Shown one piece after another: positions 51,310 to 60,389 of a DNA stretch of 64,000 bases; within the stretch, counting starts at the first letter, position 1; every line of letters begins with the position of its first letter. Under the pieces are notes generated by a model. That model did no database searches. It was not told the origin of the DNA and saw only the letters and a list, made by a program, of their open reading frames with translations. Position numbers and translations under genes: made by a program. The stretch spans positions 3,224,001-3,288,000 of the forward strand of contig NZ_CP032757.1 of the NCBI RefSeq assembly GCF_003641185.1. Reading direction: 5' to 3'. This DNA is from Lactiplantibacillus pentosus. Lineage in GTDB: Bacteria; Bacillota; Bacilli; Lactobacillales; Lactobacillaceae.

Positions 51310-51897
51310 TTAAAGTTTTGTGATTAGTTTTAGTGCGGCGCGTCCCCGATGCGTCAATGGGATTCGCCATGGTGCAGGAATTTCGGCTAACGTCCGACCA
51401 TAACGTGGTAGCCAAAACAACCGGTCAAAGCCCCCTGAGTATTGGCCTAACTGAAAATGTGCCAGGTAGCCCGCAACGGTCCCCTGAACGACCACGACCC
51501 GACCATCCGGCCAAGCAGCGGCTAAGGTCGCTCGCATAACGGCTTGGCGTTGCCCATCTGGAACCTGACGAAGGGCTTGCAAGATTTCCTGATTGCGGTC
51601 AAAGCCACTGACCGCGACCCCTAAATCACGAGCGGTCGTGACGCCTAATTGGCTCGGCAAGGCCGGAATCTCGATGCCGCTATCATCGGCAATCACCGGA
51701 ACGCCAAGCTGTGAAGCACCAAAACGGGCCTTCTCAATGGCGTTATCCACGTAACTGGTCGTCGTTTCAGCTGGAAATGTCAGGCGGTCGAATTGGTTAA
51801 AATAAGGTTGCGCGGTCACGCCGGCATAGGCCAAACAAGCCTGCAAGTCACGACTCTTCCCCGCATTATTTGACGCAATCAGCCAGTCAACGGTCAT
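51310..51897 (-). CDS. Non-canonical purine NTP pyrophosphatase (RdgB/Ham1 family)
   Basis: Nucleoside triphosphate pyrophosphatase of 195 residues. The N-terminal IASNNAGKSRDL (substrate loop), the ADDSGIEIPAL metal site and the GYSGGFDRLFW-like segment are family marks, with a somewhat altered SGGFDR in place of GFGYDP. Members hydrolyse ITP/XTP. Its place inside the folate operon suggests it may also remove pyrophosphate from dihydroneopterin triphosphate, the step that lacks a dedicated gene here. This gene is called xtp in the L. plantarum folate cluster. Overlaps folC by four bases. Confidence 0.8.
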   Translation of the reverse strand: MTVDWLIASNNAGKSRDLQACLAYAGVTAQPYFNQFDRLTFPAETTTSYVDNAIEKARFGASQLGVPVIADDSGIEIPALPSQLGVTTARDLGVAVSGFDRNQEILQALRQVPDGQRQAVMRATLAAAWPDGRVVVVQGTVAGYLAHFQLGQYSGGFDRLFWLPRYGRTLAEIPAPWRIPLTHRGRAALKLITKL

Positions 51898-53258
51898 TGG
51901 CTCAACCCCTTCCAGCCAGCTTGTTGCAATTCACGAATGACATAAAACGACCCGGTGACTAGAATCGCACTATCAGGCGTCGCCCGCTGTTGGGCTTGCA
52001 TTAACGCATCCGTGATGGTCGTTGCCGTCAAGATTTCAGGCGCCGTAGCCATCGCATTAGCCGTCATAAACGCCGGCGTCAGCATGGCCGTCGCCGTTCG
52101 GGCTAACTGCGCTGCCGGTAAAGCGCGCTCTGGATTCGCTGGCGTATTCGTGATGACCACGTCGGCTGCGGGAAGCAGTGCTGCCAACATGTCTGGATAC
52201 GCCTTGTCTTGCAAAACCCCGACGACCCAAATCAAGTGTCGCCCAGCAAGCAACGTTTGTGCACTGGAAACTAGTGCCCGCATGCCATCCGGATTATGGG
52301 CGCCATCCGCAATTATCAGCGGGTCCGTCTGTAAGACCGTTGCACGACCGGGTAAGCTGACCTGCTGTAAGCCCGTACGGACCGCGGCGTTTGTTAGGTT
52401 AACTTGCTGGTGCTGCAACACGGACACGACGGTCAACACAAGCTGTAGGTTCTGCAACTGATATGACGCGCCGAGTCCTAACGTCAGCTGTGTCCAGTCA
52501 AAACACTGGCTGTGCGCATCGACGGTCATCTGGGTCAATGTCTGCTGCGTGATGGTCAATTGCGCGTGTTTGGCCGTAACTAACCGCACCCCTTGATTGA
52601 GCGCTTCGGTCTGTAAGACAGCCAAGGCATCGGGATGTTGGTCCGCCAAAGTGACGACCGTCGTGTGCGGCTTGATGATTTTAGACTTATTCTGGGCAAT
52701 CGCCGTAATCGTTGGTCCGAGAATGGCCGTGTGGTCGAGGGCAATTTTGGTAAACACCGTCAGCTGGGGACTAGCCAGCGCATTGGTCGCATCATACAAG
52801 CCACCGAGGCCGGCTTCAATCACCGCCCACTGCACGTTTTGATTGCGGAACCAGACCACACTGATCAGGAAGAACCATTCAAACACGGAGACATCGCTGG
52901 CCGCCAAGCCCATATTTTTCAGAACAGGCAAAATTTCATGATAAGTATCGATGAAGTCTGCTGGACTGATCCACGTCCCATTGAATTGCAGTTGTTCACG
53001 CGCGTCATTAATGGCGGGACTGCTAAAACGCCCGACGCGGTATCCCTGTGCTTGCAAAACACTGCTGAGCATTGCCCCAGTCGAGCCCTTGCCATTGGTC
53101 CCCGCGATATGGATAACGTGATAGTAATGGTCTGGGTGACCGAGATGCGCCATGATTCGCCGTAACAGTGGGACCCGTTGATGATTGTTCGCCAGCATGG
53201 CTTGGTTCAGCTGACCTAATAATTTCTGATAGCGTCGTTCGATCGTCGCTGCGTCCAA
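51894..53258 (-). CDS. folC: Folylpolyglutamate/dihydrofolate synthase
   Basis: Mur-ligase-like ATP enzyme of 454 residues that adds glutamate to dihydropteroate and to reduced folates. The P-loop is HIAGTNGKGSTGAML (about 48-62), then RFSSPAINDARE, the central EAGLGGLYDATNAL and late LIIADGAHNPDGM with the metal/His site. The start is a TTG at 53258 preceded by AGGTG. Lies between folE and the pyrophosphatase gene with minimal gaps. Confidence 0.92.
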   Translation of the reverse strand: MDAATIERRYQKLLGQLNQAMLANNHQRVPLLRRIMAHLGHPDHYYHVIHIAGTNGKGSTGAMLSSVLQAQGYRVGRFSSPAINDAREQLQFNGTWISPADFIDTYHEILPVLKNMGLAASDVSVFEWFFLISVVWFRNQNVQWAVIEAGLGGLYDATNALASPQLTVFTKIALDHTAILGPTITAIAQNKSKIIKPHTTVVTLADQHPDALAVLQTEALNQGVRLVTAKHAQLTITQQTLTQMTVDAHSQCFDWTQLTLGLGASYQLQNLQLVLTVVSVLQHQQVNLTNAAVRTGLQQVSLPGRATVLQTDPLIIADGAHNPDGMRALVSSAQTLLAGRHLIWVVGVLQDKAYPDMLAALLPAADVVITNTPANPERALPAAQLARTATAMLTPAFMTANAMATAPEILTATTITDALMQAQQRATPDSAILVTGSFYVIRELQQAGWKGLSQ

Positions 53259-53266
53259 TTAATCAC

Positions 53267-53836
53267 CTACTTTGCGATTCGTTGTAGAAATTCCCGTTTT
53301 AACTCAATATCCGTCTTGAATTGACCGCTATAATAGCTACTTTCCGTCTGGACACCAGGCTTGCTGACACCGCGCATCTCCATGCACATGTGCCGCGCTG
53401 TGATTGAAACGGCAATGCCAGCTGGGTCGAGGATGCGCTGCAATTCAGTCGCAATCGAAACGGTCAAACGTTCCTGAACGTTCGGTTGTTGGGCGCAATA
53501 ATCGACGAGCCGTGGAATCTTGCTCAACCCAATTACTTGGTCATGCTGCGGCACATAGGCGACTTGAACCGTTCCGAAGAAGGGTAGTAAATGGTGTTCG
53601 CACATTGAATAGAATGGAATATCTTTGAGCAAAACCATCTCAGTTGGATTCTCAACTTTAAATAACTTGTAATTATCAAATGGTGCGGCGGTCTTAGTCG
53701 CAAATACTTCTGCGTACATCCGTGCGACCCGGGCTGGCGTTTCAACCAATCCTGGCCGGTCAGGGTCTTCGCCGACAGCACTCAAAATCTCGCGCACCGC
53801 GTGTTCTATCTTAGCTTTGTTCTTCTCATCAATCAT
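53267..53836 (-). CDS. folE: GTP cyclohydrolase I
   Basis: First enzyme of folate synthesis, converting GTP to dihydroneopterin triphosphate; 189 residues, homodecamer in the family. The zinc site is MCEHHLLPFFG (Cys and His) with the second Cys in ARHMCMEMRG, and GLSKIPRLVDY and QVQERLT-like segments (here QPNVQERLT) complete the active site. The ATG at 53836 overlaps the folK stop by eight bases. Confidence 0.95.
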   Translation of the reverse strand: MIDEKNKAKIEHAVREILSAVGEDPDRPGLVETPARVARMYAEVFATKTAAPFDNYKLFKVENPTEMVLLKDIPFYSMCEHHLLPFFGTVQVAYVPQHDQVIGLSKIPRLVDYCAQQPNVQERLTVSIATELQRILDPAGIAVSITARHMCMEMRGVSKPGVQTESSYYSGQFKTDIELKREFLQRIAK

Positions 53837-54341
53837 CTAACTCACTCACATTTCTCACTTTTTTAATCCAACTCTGGTCCTGATTAGCCGCAATCATACG
53901 CGCAACTTGAGGGCCCACCAACGGATCATCCGCGGCAATCTCAGCCGTTGGTAACAGTACAAAATTCCGGTTAGCTGCTTGTGCATGTGGCACCGTCAAG
54001 TCAGCTGTCGCAATTCGACGCTGGCCCCAAAAGATAATGTCCATGTCAATCGTGCGCGGCCCCCAATGGACCAGCCGTTGCCGATGACCAGCCTGTTCAA
54101 TGGTATGTAAGTCATCTAACAACTCAGCGGGTGTCAAAGTGGTCACTAACGAGACGGATACATTGTAAAAATTTGCCTGTTCGCGATTCCCCCACGGCTC
54201 AGTTTCGTACCAATGGGATTCAGCAATCACTGTCACTCCAGCCACCGCACGCAAACGGGTCAGCGCCTGTCGAATATTTTGAACGCGCGGGTGCATGTTA
54301 GACCCAATGCTCAGGTAGACGCGTTCTTGATTAGTCGACAT
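53829..54341 (-). CDS. folK: 2-amino-4-hydroxy-6-hydroxymethyldihydropteridine pyrophosphokinase
   Basis: HPPK, 170 residues: transfers pyrophosphate from ATP to hydroxymethyl-dihydropterin, the substrate of FolP. YLSIGSNMHPRVQNI, the SHWYETEPWG loop, NFYNVSVSL and the WGPRTIDMDIIFWG signature with its two metal-binding Asp are present. The ATG at 54341 follows GGAGGG; the longer frame from 54428 lies inside folB. Overlaps folB by 11 bases. Confidence 0.94.
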   Translation of the reverse strand: MSTNQERVYLSIGSNMHPRVQNIRQALTRLRAVAGVTVIAESHWYETEPWGNREQANFYNVSVSLVTTLTPAELLDDLHTIEQAGHRQRLVHWGPRTIDMDIIFWGQRRIATADLTVPHAQAANRNFVLLPTAEIAADDPLVGPQVARMIAANQDQSWIKKVRNVSELDD

Positions 54342-54699
54342 GTGGCGTTCCCTCCACCTCAATCTCCACGTTATCAAAAATACCGGGCATCGGTACACTA
54401 TACTTTCGAATCTTAATATTGATGGCATCGACGGTCGGAAAACTAGCCAAAAGCGTCTCTAACAGATGGTTGGCCAACGATTCAATCAACTTGTACGAGT
54501 GCGTCGTCACAAAATCATCAACGACGTCCCGCACGGCCGCATAATTGATCGTCTCGTGCACATCGTCGTGACGGACCTTCGTCTCAATGGGATATTTGAT
54601 GGCAATGTCCAATCCTAGTTGTTGGCCGTTGCGCCGTTCCTCAGGAAGCACACCGTTAAACGTGTGAAACCGTAAGTTGTTAATACGAATCATGCCCAT
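54331..54699 (-). CDS. folB: Dihydroneopterin aldolase
   Basis: Cleaves dihydroneopterin to hydroxymethyl-dihydropterin and glycolaldehyde; 122 residues. INNLRFHTFNGVLPEER carries the catalytic-site Glu, and ETINYAAVRDVV and LIESLANHLLETLL follow the family, as does the late KIRKYSVPMPGIFDNVEIE in parts (Lys/Pro loop). ATG at 54699 with GAGGTTGGG before it. First gene of the operon; a TATGAT-type -10 lies near 54745 on the minus strand, with a weak -35. Confidence 0.93.
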   Translation of the reverse strand: MGMIRINNLRFHTFNGVLPEERRNGQQLGLDIAIKYPIETKVRHDDVHETINYAAVRDVVDDFVTTHSYKLIESLANHLLETLLASFPTVDAINIKIRKYSVPMPGIFDNVEIEVEGTPHVD

Positions 54700-54871
54700 A
54701 AGTATCCCAACCTCTTTCTTGCTCATTTTTACTTATAATCATAGCATGAAGCACCGGCAATGTGATAGTAATCGGCCAAATAACCCCCAAAAACTCATAA
54801 TCGTTCGGAAACCGTAAAAATGGTTTGACGACTATACTACTGTGGCTGTCTCTGACTTTCAATAATCCACT

Positions 54872-54911
54872 AAAAAAAGACGTTTACGGCTTCGAATCCG
54901 ACCACGTCTTT
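54872..54911 (-). terminator. Rho-independent terminator, probably originally of cvpA
   Basis: On the minus strand AAAGACGT pairs with ACGTCTTT around TTCGAA and CGG/CCG inner pairs, then T7. The nearest minus-strand gene upstream is cvpA, whose stop is now almost 1 kb away because the repeat element 54941-55881 lies between. Confidence 0.75.
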
Positions 54912-54940
54912 GAACTACGATCAACTAATTTATTTTTGAT

Positions 54941-55881
54941 GTGTTGTGCTGGTTAGTATTCGGCATCAAGGATGGGTAAAACGTGCCAAGTTGGCGTCCT
55001 GTTCGTCAGCCGATGCGCTTCCTAGTCCGACTTCCGGGGCCGGCTGACAACGCTGGAACAGGGCGGACATCGATTTGAACTCACGCAGAAACCCACTGCG
55101 CAATTTCAAATACGAGTCTTCTTCTAGCCCGGGAACCCCGCCCGGACAAGAAGAACTTCACCCTTGAGCATTGTCAGCCGCCCCCTCCAGTCGGGAACCC
55201 ACTCGAATAGCAGATGAACGGCCACCGGACTTGGTGCAATTGGTCATGGAATATTAAACGACTGATCTTTCAGGCAAACTGTAAATCAGTATTTATGATA
55301 ATTCATGGTATTTAATTGCCGACAGTCTGTCTGAAGATTAGTGCCTAATTCAATGGAGGTCAGACCAACGATTGCCATTTTTTCAGCACTTATGACTTTA
55401 GCATACATGTCGACGAAGTAAAGTTCTGCCAATGTTCAGAGTTGATGATTCATAGCTTTAAGCCAAGGGTAAAGTAGCTTAAATATTACTGGAAACTTTC
55501 TTACAGCAACTGTCAAAATGACCGTTCACTTAAAATTAACGAACGGTTTATCGAAAGTTGGGTCCGCACATGTCCGCCTTTCGAATATTGTCCCGGCTGG
55601 AAGGTATTCTGGGCAAGGCCAAGTAGTGAAATTTCACTTATCAAGCGTTTTGTGCTTGGTTAGTGAAAGACCAGTATTTAAGACGCGGGTTGTCGGCTTA
55701 AATCTGTGTCCACCACGTCACGGCCATTGTCCAGAATGCCTGGAAGCCGGTGTAGGACGCAACTATAAAGTAGATTTACGCAAATCTGCACTGTTTCCAG
55801 CGGTCCTCAGCTGGCCGCTTTTGAACTTAACAACTGGCACGTTTTAACCATAATTCATGACAAATTAACTAGCGCAATACG
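54941..55881 (+). repeat. Full-length copy of the TIR-bounded non-coding element (0.94 kb)
   Basis: Left end GTGTTGTGCTGGTTAG..AAAACGTGCCA and right end TGGCACGTTTTAACC..TAACTAGCGCAATACG are inverted repeats of each other. The body is homologous to the copies at 18122 and 48491, including the GTCAGCCG/CGGCTGAC hairpin, the TTCTTCTAGCCCGGG stem and the inner inverted pair near CTGGGCAAGGCC. Lies between the cvpA stop and a terminator. A 109-codon frame at 55518 is not conserved in the other copies. Confidence 0.85.
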
Positions 55882-55893
55882 TGCTCCTGACGC

Positions 55894-56430
55894 TTATGAG
55901 TCAGATGTCGTTGTTCCGTCGTCGAAATTGACTAGATGACTTAGATACTGACTCGTCAATCCCGGCGTTTGTTTGACAATATATGTCGCTAACGGTGAGT
56001 TGTTCATCTGTGTTTGGATAAAATCAGTCTTGACCAAGTTAGCCAGAGACAGAACAACGAAAATAACCAGGTACGTAATCACAAACGCGACCGCACCACC
56101 GGCAACACTGTTCACTTGTTTGATGACTGGTAGCCAGGTAATACTGCGCGAGACGCGCCCAAGTAACCGAATCACGGACCACCCCAGCGAAATCAACACG
56201 AAGAAGGCAATCAGATTAATAATTAGGGTACTCATGGCTGAACCCTCAATTAAATTCAAGCCAGTCAGTAAATTACTGATTGCTGCGCCCACTGGTTGAT
56301 AGAGCAACCGTGCAAACAGCAAGACCACCACAGTCCCAATCAGGTGCAACATTTCAATCACGAATCCGCGGTGGAAACCTCGGAAAATGGCACTGACTAA
56401 TAATAGTAAAATCACGATCGTAAATATCAT
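55894..56430 (-). CDS. CvpA family membrane protein
   Basis: Four-helix membrane protein of 178 residues. The first helix (IFTIVILLLLVSAIFRGFHRGF) with its GFxRGF pattern is the CvpA signature, followed by three more helices up to about 140 and a short soluble tail. In E. coli CvpA is linked to colicin V secretion and envelope homeostasis; in Bacillota it often lies beside mutS2. That gene is not seen here. The ATG at 56430 is preceded by GGGGGTTGAG. Confidence 0.8.
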   Translation of the reverse strand: MIFTIVILLLLVSAIFRGFHRGFVIEMLHLIGTVVVLLFARLLYQPVGAAISNLLTGLNLIEGSAMSTLIINLIAFFVLISLGWSVIRLLGRVSRSITWLPVIKQVNSVAGGAVAFVITYLVIFVVLSLANLVKTDFIQTQMNNSPLATYIVKQTPGLTSQYLSHLVNFDDGTTTSDS

Positions 56431-56527
56431 CTCAACCCCCACTTTCCGTATTCTAAGTACGCTTATTTTACCAGCTTTCATTAGTTATTTGCCACTTTCA
56501 AACTAGGCTAAAGTTTATCTTAAACAC

Positions 56528-56556
56528 TTGACGCACCAAACTTCTTTCTGTAAAGT
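56528..56556 (+). promoter_or_regulatory. Promoter of the metal-binding lipoprotein gene
   Basis: TTGACG (56528-56533), 17-bp spacer, TAAAGT (56551-56556). No AdcR or MntR/SczA-type operator that I recognise is visible nearby. Confidence 0.6.
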
Positions 56557-56599
56557 GAACAGTAATGGTTACGATTTAAAGAGAATGGGGTAACAAGAC

Positions 56600-57508
56600 A
56601 TGATTAAGCGACGTAGATGGCTATTTTTGGTCCTGCTATTAGGCATCGGTAGCTTATTAGCAGGCTGCCAAAGCACCACCACATCAAGTCAAACGAGCAA
56701 TAATAAAATCAATATTCTGACTAGTCTCGATTTTTATGGTCAAACGGCCAAGGCGGTCGCGGGCAAGTATGGTAAAGTCACGGCCATCATCGACCGTCCC
56801 AGTGTCGATCCCCATGACTACGAGCCAACCGTTAATACGGCCAAACAAGCCAGTAGCGCGCAGCTCATCATCTATAACGGCCTCGGCTACGATGACTGGA
56901 TGGAAAAGTTAACCGTCAACAAGCAAGCCGGCGCCCGCGTCATCAACGTCGGCACCTCGGTTGCCAAGAAGGCGGACGGCGCCAACGAACACGTTTGGTA
57001 CGATCCCACGACGATGCCCAAGTTAGCCACCAGAATTGCGGCGGACCTGTCGAAGATTCAGCCGCAACACAAGCGTTACTTTTACCAACAAGCCCGAAAA
57101 TATCAGGCTAGCACTCGGGCCATTACAACCAAAATCAAGCAACTGAAACAGCAAGCTAAGGGTCAGCGCGTCGCAGTCAGTGAACCCGTCTTCGATTATT
57201 CACTCAAGGCAATGGGTTATCACATCACGAACAATCATTTTGCCCGGGCCATCGAGGAAGGCACCGACCCGTCCCCGAAGGATATTCAGCAAATGCAACA
57301 GGCCATCAAGCACCACCGCATCGCCTTCTTTGTTGAAAACACTCAAAGTGACAGTAACCTAGTCACGAACATGGTCAAATTAGCTAAACAATACGACGTT
57401 CCAGTCCTCAAAGTGACTGAAACTCTGCCAGCCAACCAGACGTATGAAAGCTGGATGCTCAGCCAATACAACCAGTTGGCAAAGATTCAGAAAGCCGCGA
57501 AGAAATAA
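56600..57508 (+). CDS. Metal ABC transporter substrate-binding lipoprotein (orphan)
   Basis: Cluster A-I (ZnuA/PsaA-type) binding lipoprotein of 302 residues. Signal peptide with lipobox LLAGC (Cys23). Likely ligands: His72 (DPHDYEP), His131 (NEHVWYDP), Glu195 (VSEPVFDY) and an acidic residue near Glu274. Two His plus Glu and an acid is the PsaA/MntC pattern, which favours manganese, whereas zinc binders have a third His. The His-rich loop of zinc proteins is absent. No permease or ATPase gene is adjacent. ATG at 56600 after a GGGGT site. Confidence 0.8.
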   Translation: MIKRRRWLFLVLLLGIGSLLAGCQSTTTSSQTSNNKINILTSLDFYGQTAKAVAGKYGKVTAIIDRPSVDPHDYEPTVNTAKQASSAQLIIYNGLGYDDWMEKLTVNKQAGARVINVGTSVAKKADGANEHVWYDPTTMPKLATRIAADLSKIQPQHKRYFYQQARKYQASTRAITTKIKQLKQQAKGQRVAVSEPVFDYSLKAMGYHITNNHFARAIEEGTDPSPKDIQQMQQAIKHHRIAFFVENTQSDSNLVTNMVKLAKQYDVPVLKVTETLPANQTYESWMLSQYNQLAKIQKAAKK

Positions 57509-57518
57509 GTGGTTAAAT

Positions 57519-57563
57519 AATAAGGCCATCAATCCCAGGAGATGAGATTGATGGCCTTATTTT
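57519..57563 (+). terminator. Rho-independent terminator
   Basis: AATAAGGCCATCAATC pairs perfectly with GATTGATGGCCTTATT, then TT. The gap on to 57716 holds nothing else. Confidence 0.88.
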
Positions 57564-57716
57564 GGTTGTGACGCAAATGACATGAACCATTTTTGATCAC
57601 AACCTGTTGTTTAGTTTTGAAAATCTGAGCAGACTCTGAACAATCAACTATTGCCAGATTTGGCTATATGAACAAAGCGCGTCTACGCCCTCAGCTAAGC
57701 ACCACTAGCAACCGCA

Positions 57717-59129
57717 TCAAGCCTGTTTCCGTCCATCACGCAACAATAACGCGAGAACTAGCCCAACGATTTCGATTCCGAGCATCATCCAAAAGACGGT
57801 GTGGTACCCGGTCAAATTAGCGGCTAATGTCGAAGCGCCAGCTTGCTTTTGAGCCAGGGTCACGTTAGAGAGAACCAAGGTCGCCACTGCGACACCAGCT
57901 GAGCCTAGAATCTGTCTAACCGTCGTAATAACCGCCGTTCCGTGTGAAATCAGCTCGTCTGGCAATGAGTTGGCACCGAGGGTAACCGCTGGCATCATGA
58001 CAAAGGCATTGCCACCTTCAATCAAGGCTGCCAACAGAATCATCGTGAGCAAGTTGAGCTTGGCATTGACCAACGCTAAAATCAGCCAGCCCAAGACGAT
58101 CATCGCCATTCCCAGTAACATAATTTGCTTATAGCCGATCTTTTCAGCGAGTTTCCCTGTCAACGGGTTCAAGATACTGAGGAGCACCGCACCAGGGACC
58201 AGTGACATCCCTGAAACGAATGGTGAAACCTTCAGAACACCTTGATAGTACAGTGGGAAGATAATCGTGACCACGATCAGGGCAACATACGAAATTGCAG
58301 TCAGGAAAATGGCTAAGTCGTAGTTAAACGTCTTTAAAACTCGTAACTCCAGTAATGGGGTTTCCAAATGGAATTGCCGATACGTGAAGTAGGCCACTGC
58401 CAGGATGGAAATAATCAATAAAATCCATGCATAGGTCCAGTTCACGCCAGCCTTACCAATTTCATTAACCACGTACAAAATCCCAGCAAAACCAAGTAAC
58501 GTGACGATTGAAATCAGGTCTAATTTCGATGGCTTATTCACCATCACATCCTTGATCGTCGCAAAACTAATTAAAATCAGTAATGTCGCAACGGTAATGA
58601 AGACCATAAACAGGCCGTGCCAATCGGTAAACTTCAGAACGACCCCTGAAATGATGGGCCCTGAGGCGAGCGCTGACCCCATGACTAGCCCAGCGACCCC
58701 CATAGTACTACCACGCTTCTCTTCTGGCGTAATCGTGAGTAAAATCGATTGATATGACGGAAATAGCACACCGACAGCGGCCGCTTTGATCAACCGCCCA
58801 ATCATCATGACACCAAAACTGGGTGCAAAGTAAATAATTATGGAACCGGCATCAAATAGGACCAGCACCGCTAAGAATAATTTCTTAAAACCAATATTAT
58901 TGAGTAACCATGGACTAATGGGCATCATGACGACCATCGTCAACATAAAGCCCGTCGTCAGCCATTGAACCGTCGACGCTGAAATGCCGAAATCACGCAT
59001 AAACGTCGGGTAGACGGTCGATAGTGATGATTGACTGATTGACATCGTCCAAGTCCCCAACAGTAATGTGAAGATGAACCAGAACCGCCGCCGTCCGGTT
59101 AACGTTGTGTTTTGACCAGTTGTCTGCAT
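57717..59129 (-). CDS. MFS drug exporter, DHA2 (14-helix) family
   Basis: Proton-driven efflux protein of 470 residues with about 14 hydrophobic helices, EmrB/QacA-like. Helix 1 TLLLGTWTMSISQSSLSTVYPTF and the helix 2-3 loop, then motif C in helix 5 (GVAGLVMGSALASGPIISG, in parts) mark an antiporter. Similar Lactobacillus proteins are annotated as MDR-type permeases with unknown substrates. ATG at 59129 with AAGGAGGAG upstream. No TetR/MarR regulator is adjacent. Confidence 0.87.
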   Translation of the reverse strand: MQTTGQNTTLTGRRRFWFIFTLLLGTWTMSISQSSLSTVYPTFMRDFGISASTVQWLTTGFMLTMVVMMPISPWLLNNIGFKKLFLAVLVLFDAGSIIIYFAPSFGVMMIGRLIKAAAVGVLFPSYQSILLTITPEEKRGSTMGVAGLVMGSALASGPIISGVVLKFTDWHGLFMVFITVATLLILISFATIKDVMVNKPSKLDLISIVTLLGFAGILYVVNEIGKAGVNWTYAWILLIISILAVAYFTYRQFHLETPLLELRVLKTFNYDLAIFLTAISYVALIVVTIIFPLYYQGVLKVSPFVSGMSLVPGAVLLSILNPLTGKLAEKIGYKQIMLLGMAMIVLGWLILALVNAKLNLLTMILLAALIEGGNAFVMMPAVTLGANSLPDELISHGTAVITTVRQILGSAGVAVATLVLSNVTLAQKQAGASTLAANLTGYHTVFWMMLGIEIVGLVLALLLRDGRKQA

Positions 59130-59307
59130 CAAAAGCTCCTCCTTCTTACTTTAGAACTATTATCAAGTACTAATATCTATTGTACCATTCTCAACCCCGT
59201 TGTACAGGTGATTCGCGAAATCAAAAACAAAAAAGTTTGCCAGGCCAAATAAAACAACGTGCACAATTAATAAGTGTTGTTTACCAACTCGCAAATTTGG
59301 GTCCAAA

Positions 59308-59339
59308 ATAAAAACCCTGTCCATTATCTGGACAAGGTT
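59308..59339 (-). terminator. Rho-independent terminator
   Basis: On the minus strand AACCTTGTCC pairs with GGACAGGGTT, then a T-rich run. It ends the 86-residue gene. Confidence 0.8.
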
Positions 59340-59355
59340 CCATTAATCATCTCTT

Positions 59356-59616
59356 TTATTCAGCCAACATCGCAGGGCTAACAGCTTGTAATTCCTTAGC
59401 TTCGCCTGCAGTTGGTTTCGCAATCTTCATTTTCTTAAGCGCAATCACCGCACGATATTGTAATTCCGAGACGTTGATATCATCACGGACATCGTAGTGT
59501 GTAATGGTGACAAAGGCGGAGTTCTCATAAATCTTTTCAACTTTAGCATAAAAATCATAATCGGTATTGCCGTTTTTCTGGCACTTAACCCGATCCCCCA
59601 CAGTAATCTGAGCCAT
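59356..59616 (-). CDS. Hypothetical small protein, SH3-like beta fold
   Basis: 86 residues. AQITVGDRVKCQKNG..DFYAKVEKIYENSAFVTIT resembles the DUF2187/YkvS-type small barrel domain (a GDxVxxxKNG start and a KVxxIYENSxxV strand), followed by a lysine- and alanine-rich tail. ATG at 59616 after GTGGAGTG. Monocistronic with its own terminator. No function known. The following gap 59640-60098 shows no gene, promoter or repeat that I can support. Confidence 0.65.
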   Translation of the reverse strand: MAQITVGDRVKCQKNGNTDYDFYAKVEKIYENSAFVTITHYDVRDDINVSELQYRAVIALKKMKIAKPTAGEAKELQAVSPAMLAE

Positions 59617-60098
59617 AACTATCACTCCACTTCGTAAAATATGCTAATAACATAGCATGTAATTGGAAGAATAACAATTATTGCTCCCGAATTTACAAGA
59701 TTTTTACATGGTTGCGACAGTTACCGTCCAAATTAAATGACCTTAGTCCTGTGTCAGTAATTGATCTAACCAGATACGTACGCCAAACTATTCGTAGACG
59801 ATGTTTATTTTCATCAGTCAACGAGCGATACTTTAATATTTTCCAGTAATGCCATAACAATAGCTACCGCAGTCATGACGAGTCAGTTAAAAGACGTATG
59901 GTCCTAAATGATTACTAGCTGCCTCATAGCAACCGGTACTTAAACCGTCTACCAAACGACTTTACTCATGATTAGTGCATCGACAATCGCCGTTTAAGGT
60001 CGCATTAAACCACCTTACTAGCAGTTACTGCAGACACTCGCTCTAAATCAGTCATCAATTCAGAATCTGCTCAACAGTCGTACGCACATAACACTAGG

Positions 60099-60287
60099 TC
60101 ATTCTAACCCAACTAGCTTTCTTTGTTCATAGACTGCTGCCAGCGAGATATAGTTATCAACAAAATGAATGTCTGCTTCCGTCCCTTCCCGATACAACGC
60201 GGCAAAACTACCATATTTCCCAAAAATATCGAATGCTTTCTGCTTGTCCTTATTTAGTTTTTTCAAATCTATTTTATGTGCGTCCAT
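60099..60287 (-). CDS. Hypothetical protein, about 62 aa
   Basis: Function not recognised. Charged protein with LKKLNKDKQKAFDIFGKYGSF, likely two helices. The ATG at 60287 has AAAGGAG 11 bases upstream, a little far; an ATG at 60353 gives 84 residues but has no site. No domain recognised. It lies next to the rRNA operon terminator. Confidence 0.45.
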   Translation of the reverse strand: MDAHKIDLKKLNKDKQKAFDIFGKYGSFAALYREGTEADIHFVDNYISLAAVYEQRKLVGLE

Positions 60288-60389
60288 TAATCTGGCATCT
60301 CCTTTAACGGATAGCTGTTTCAGCGGGGAAAGTGTTATATTTTGGCGCTTCATTAAGTACAGTTGATAGAATCTTTATGAAGTCTCAAC

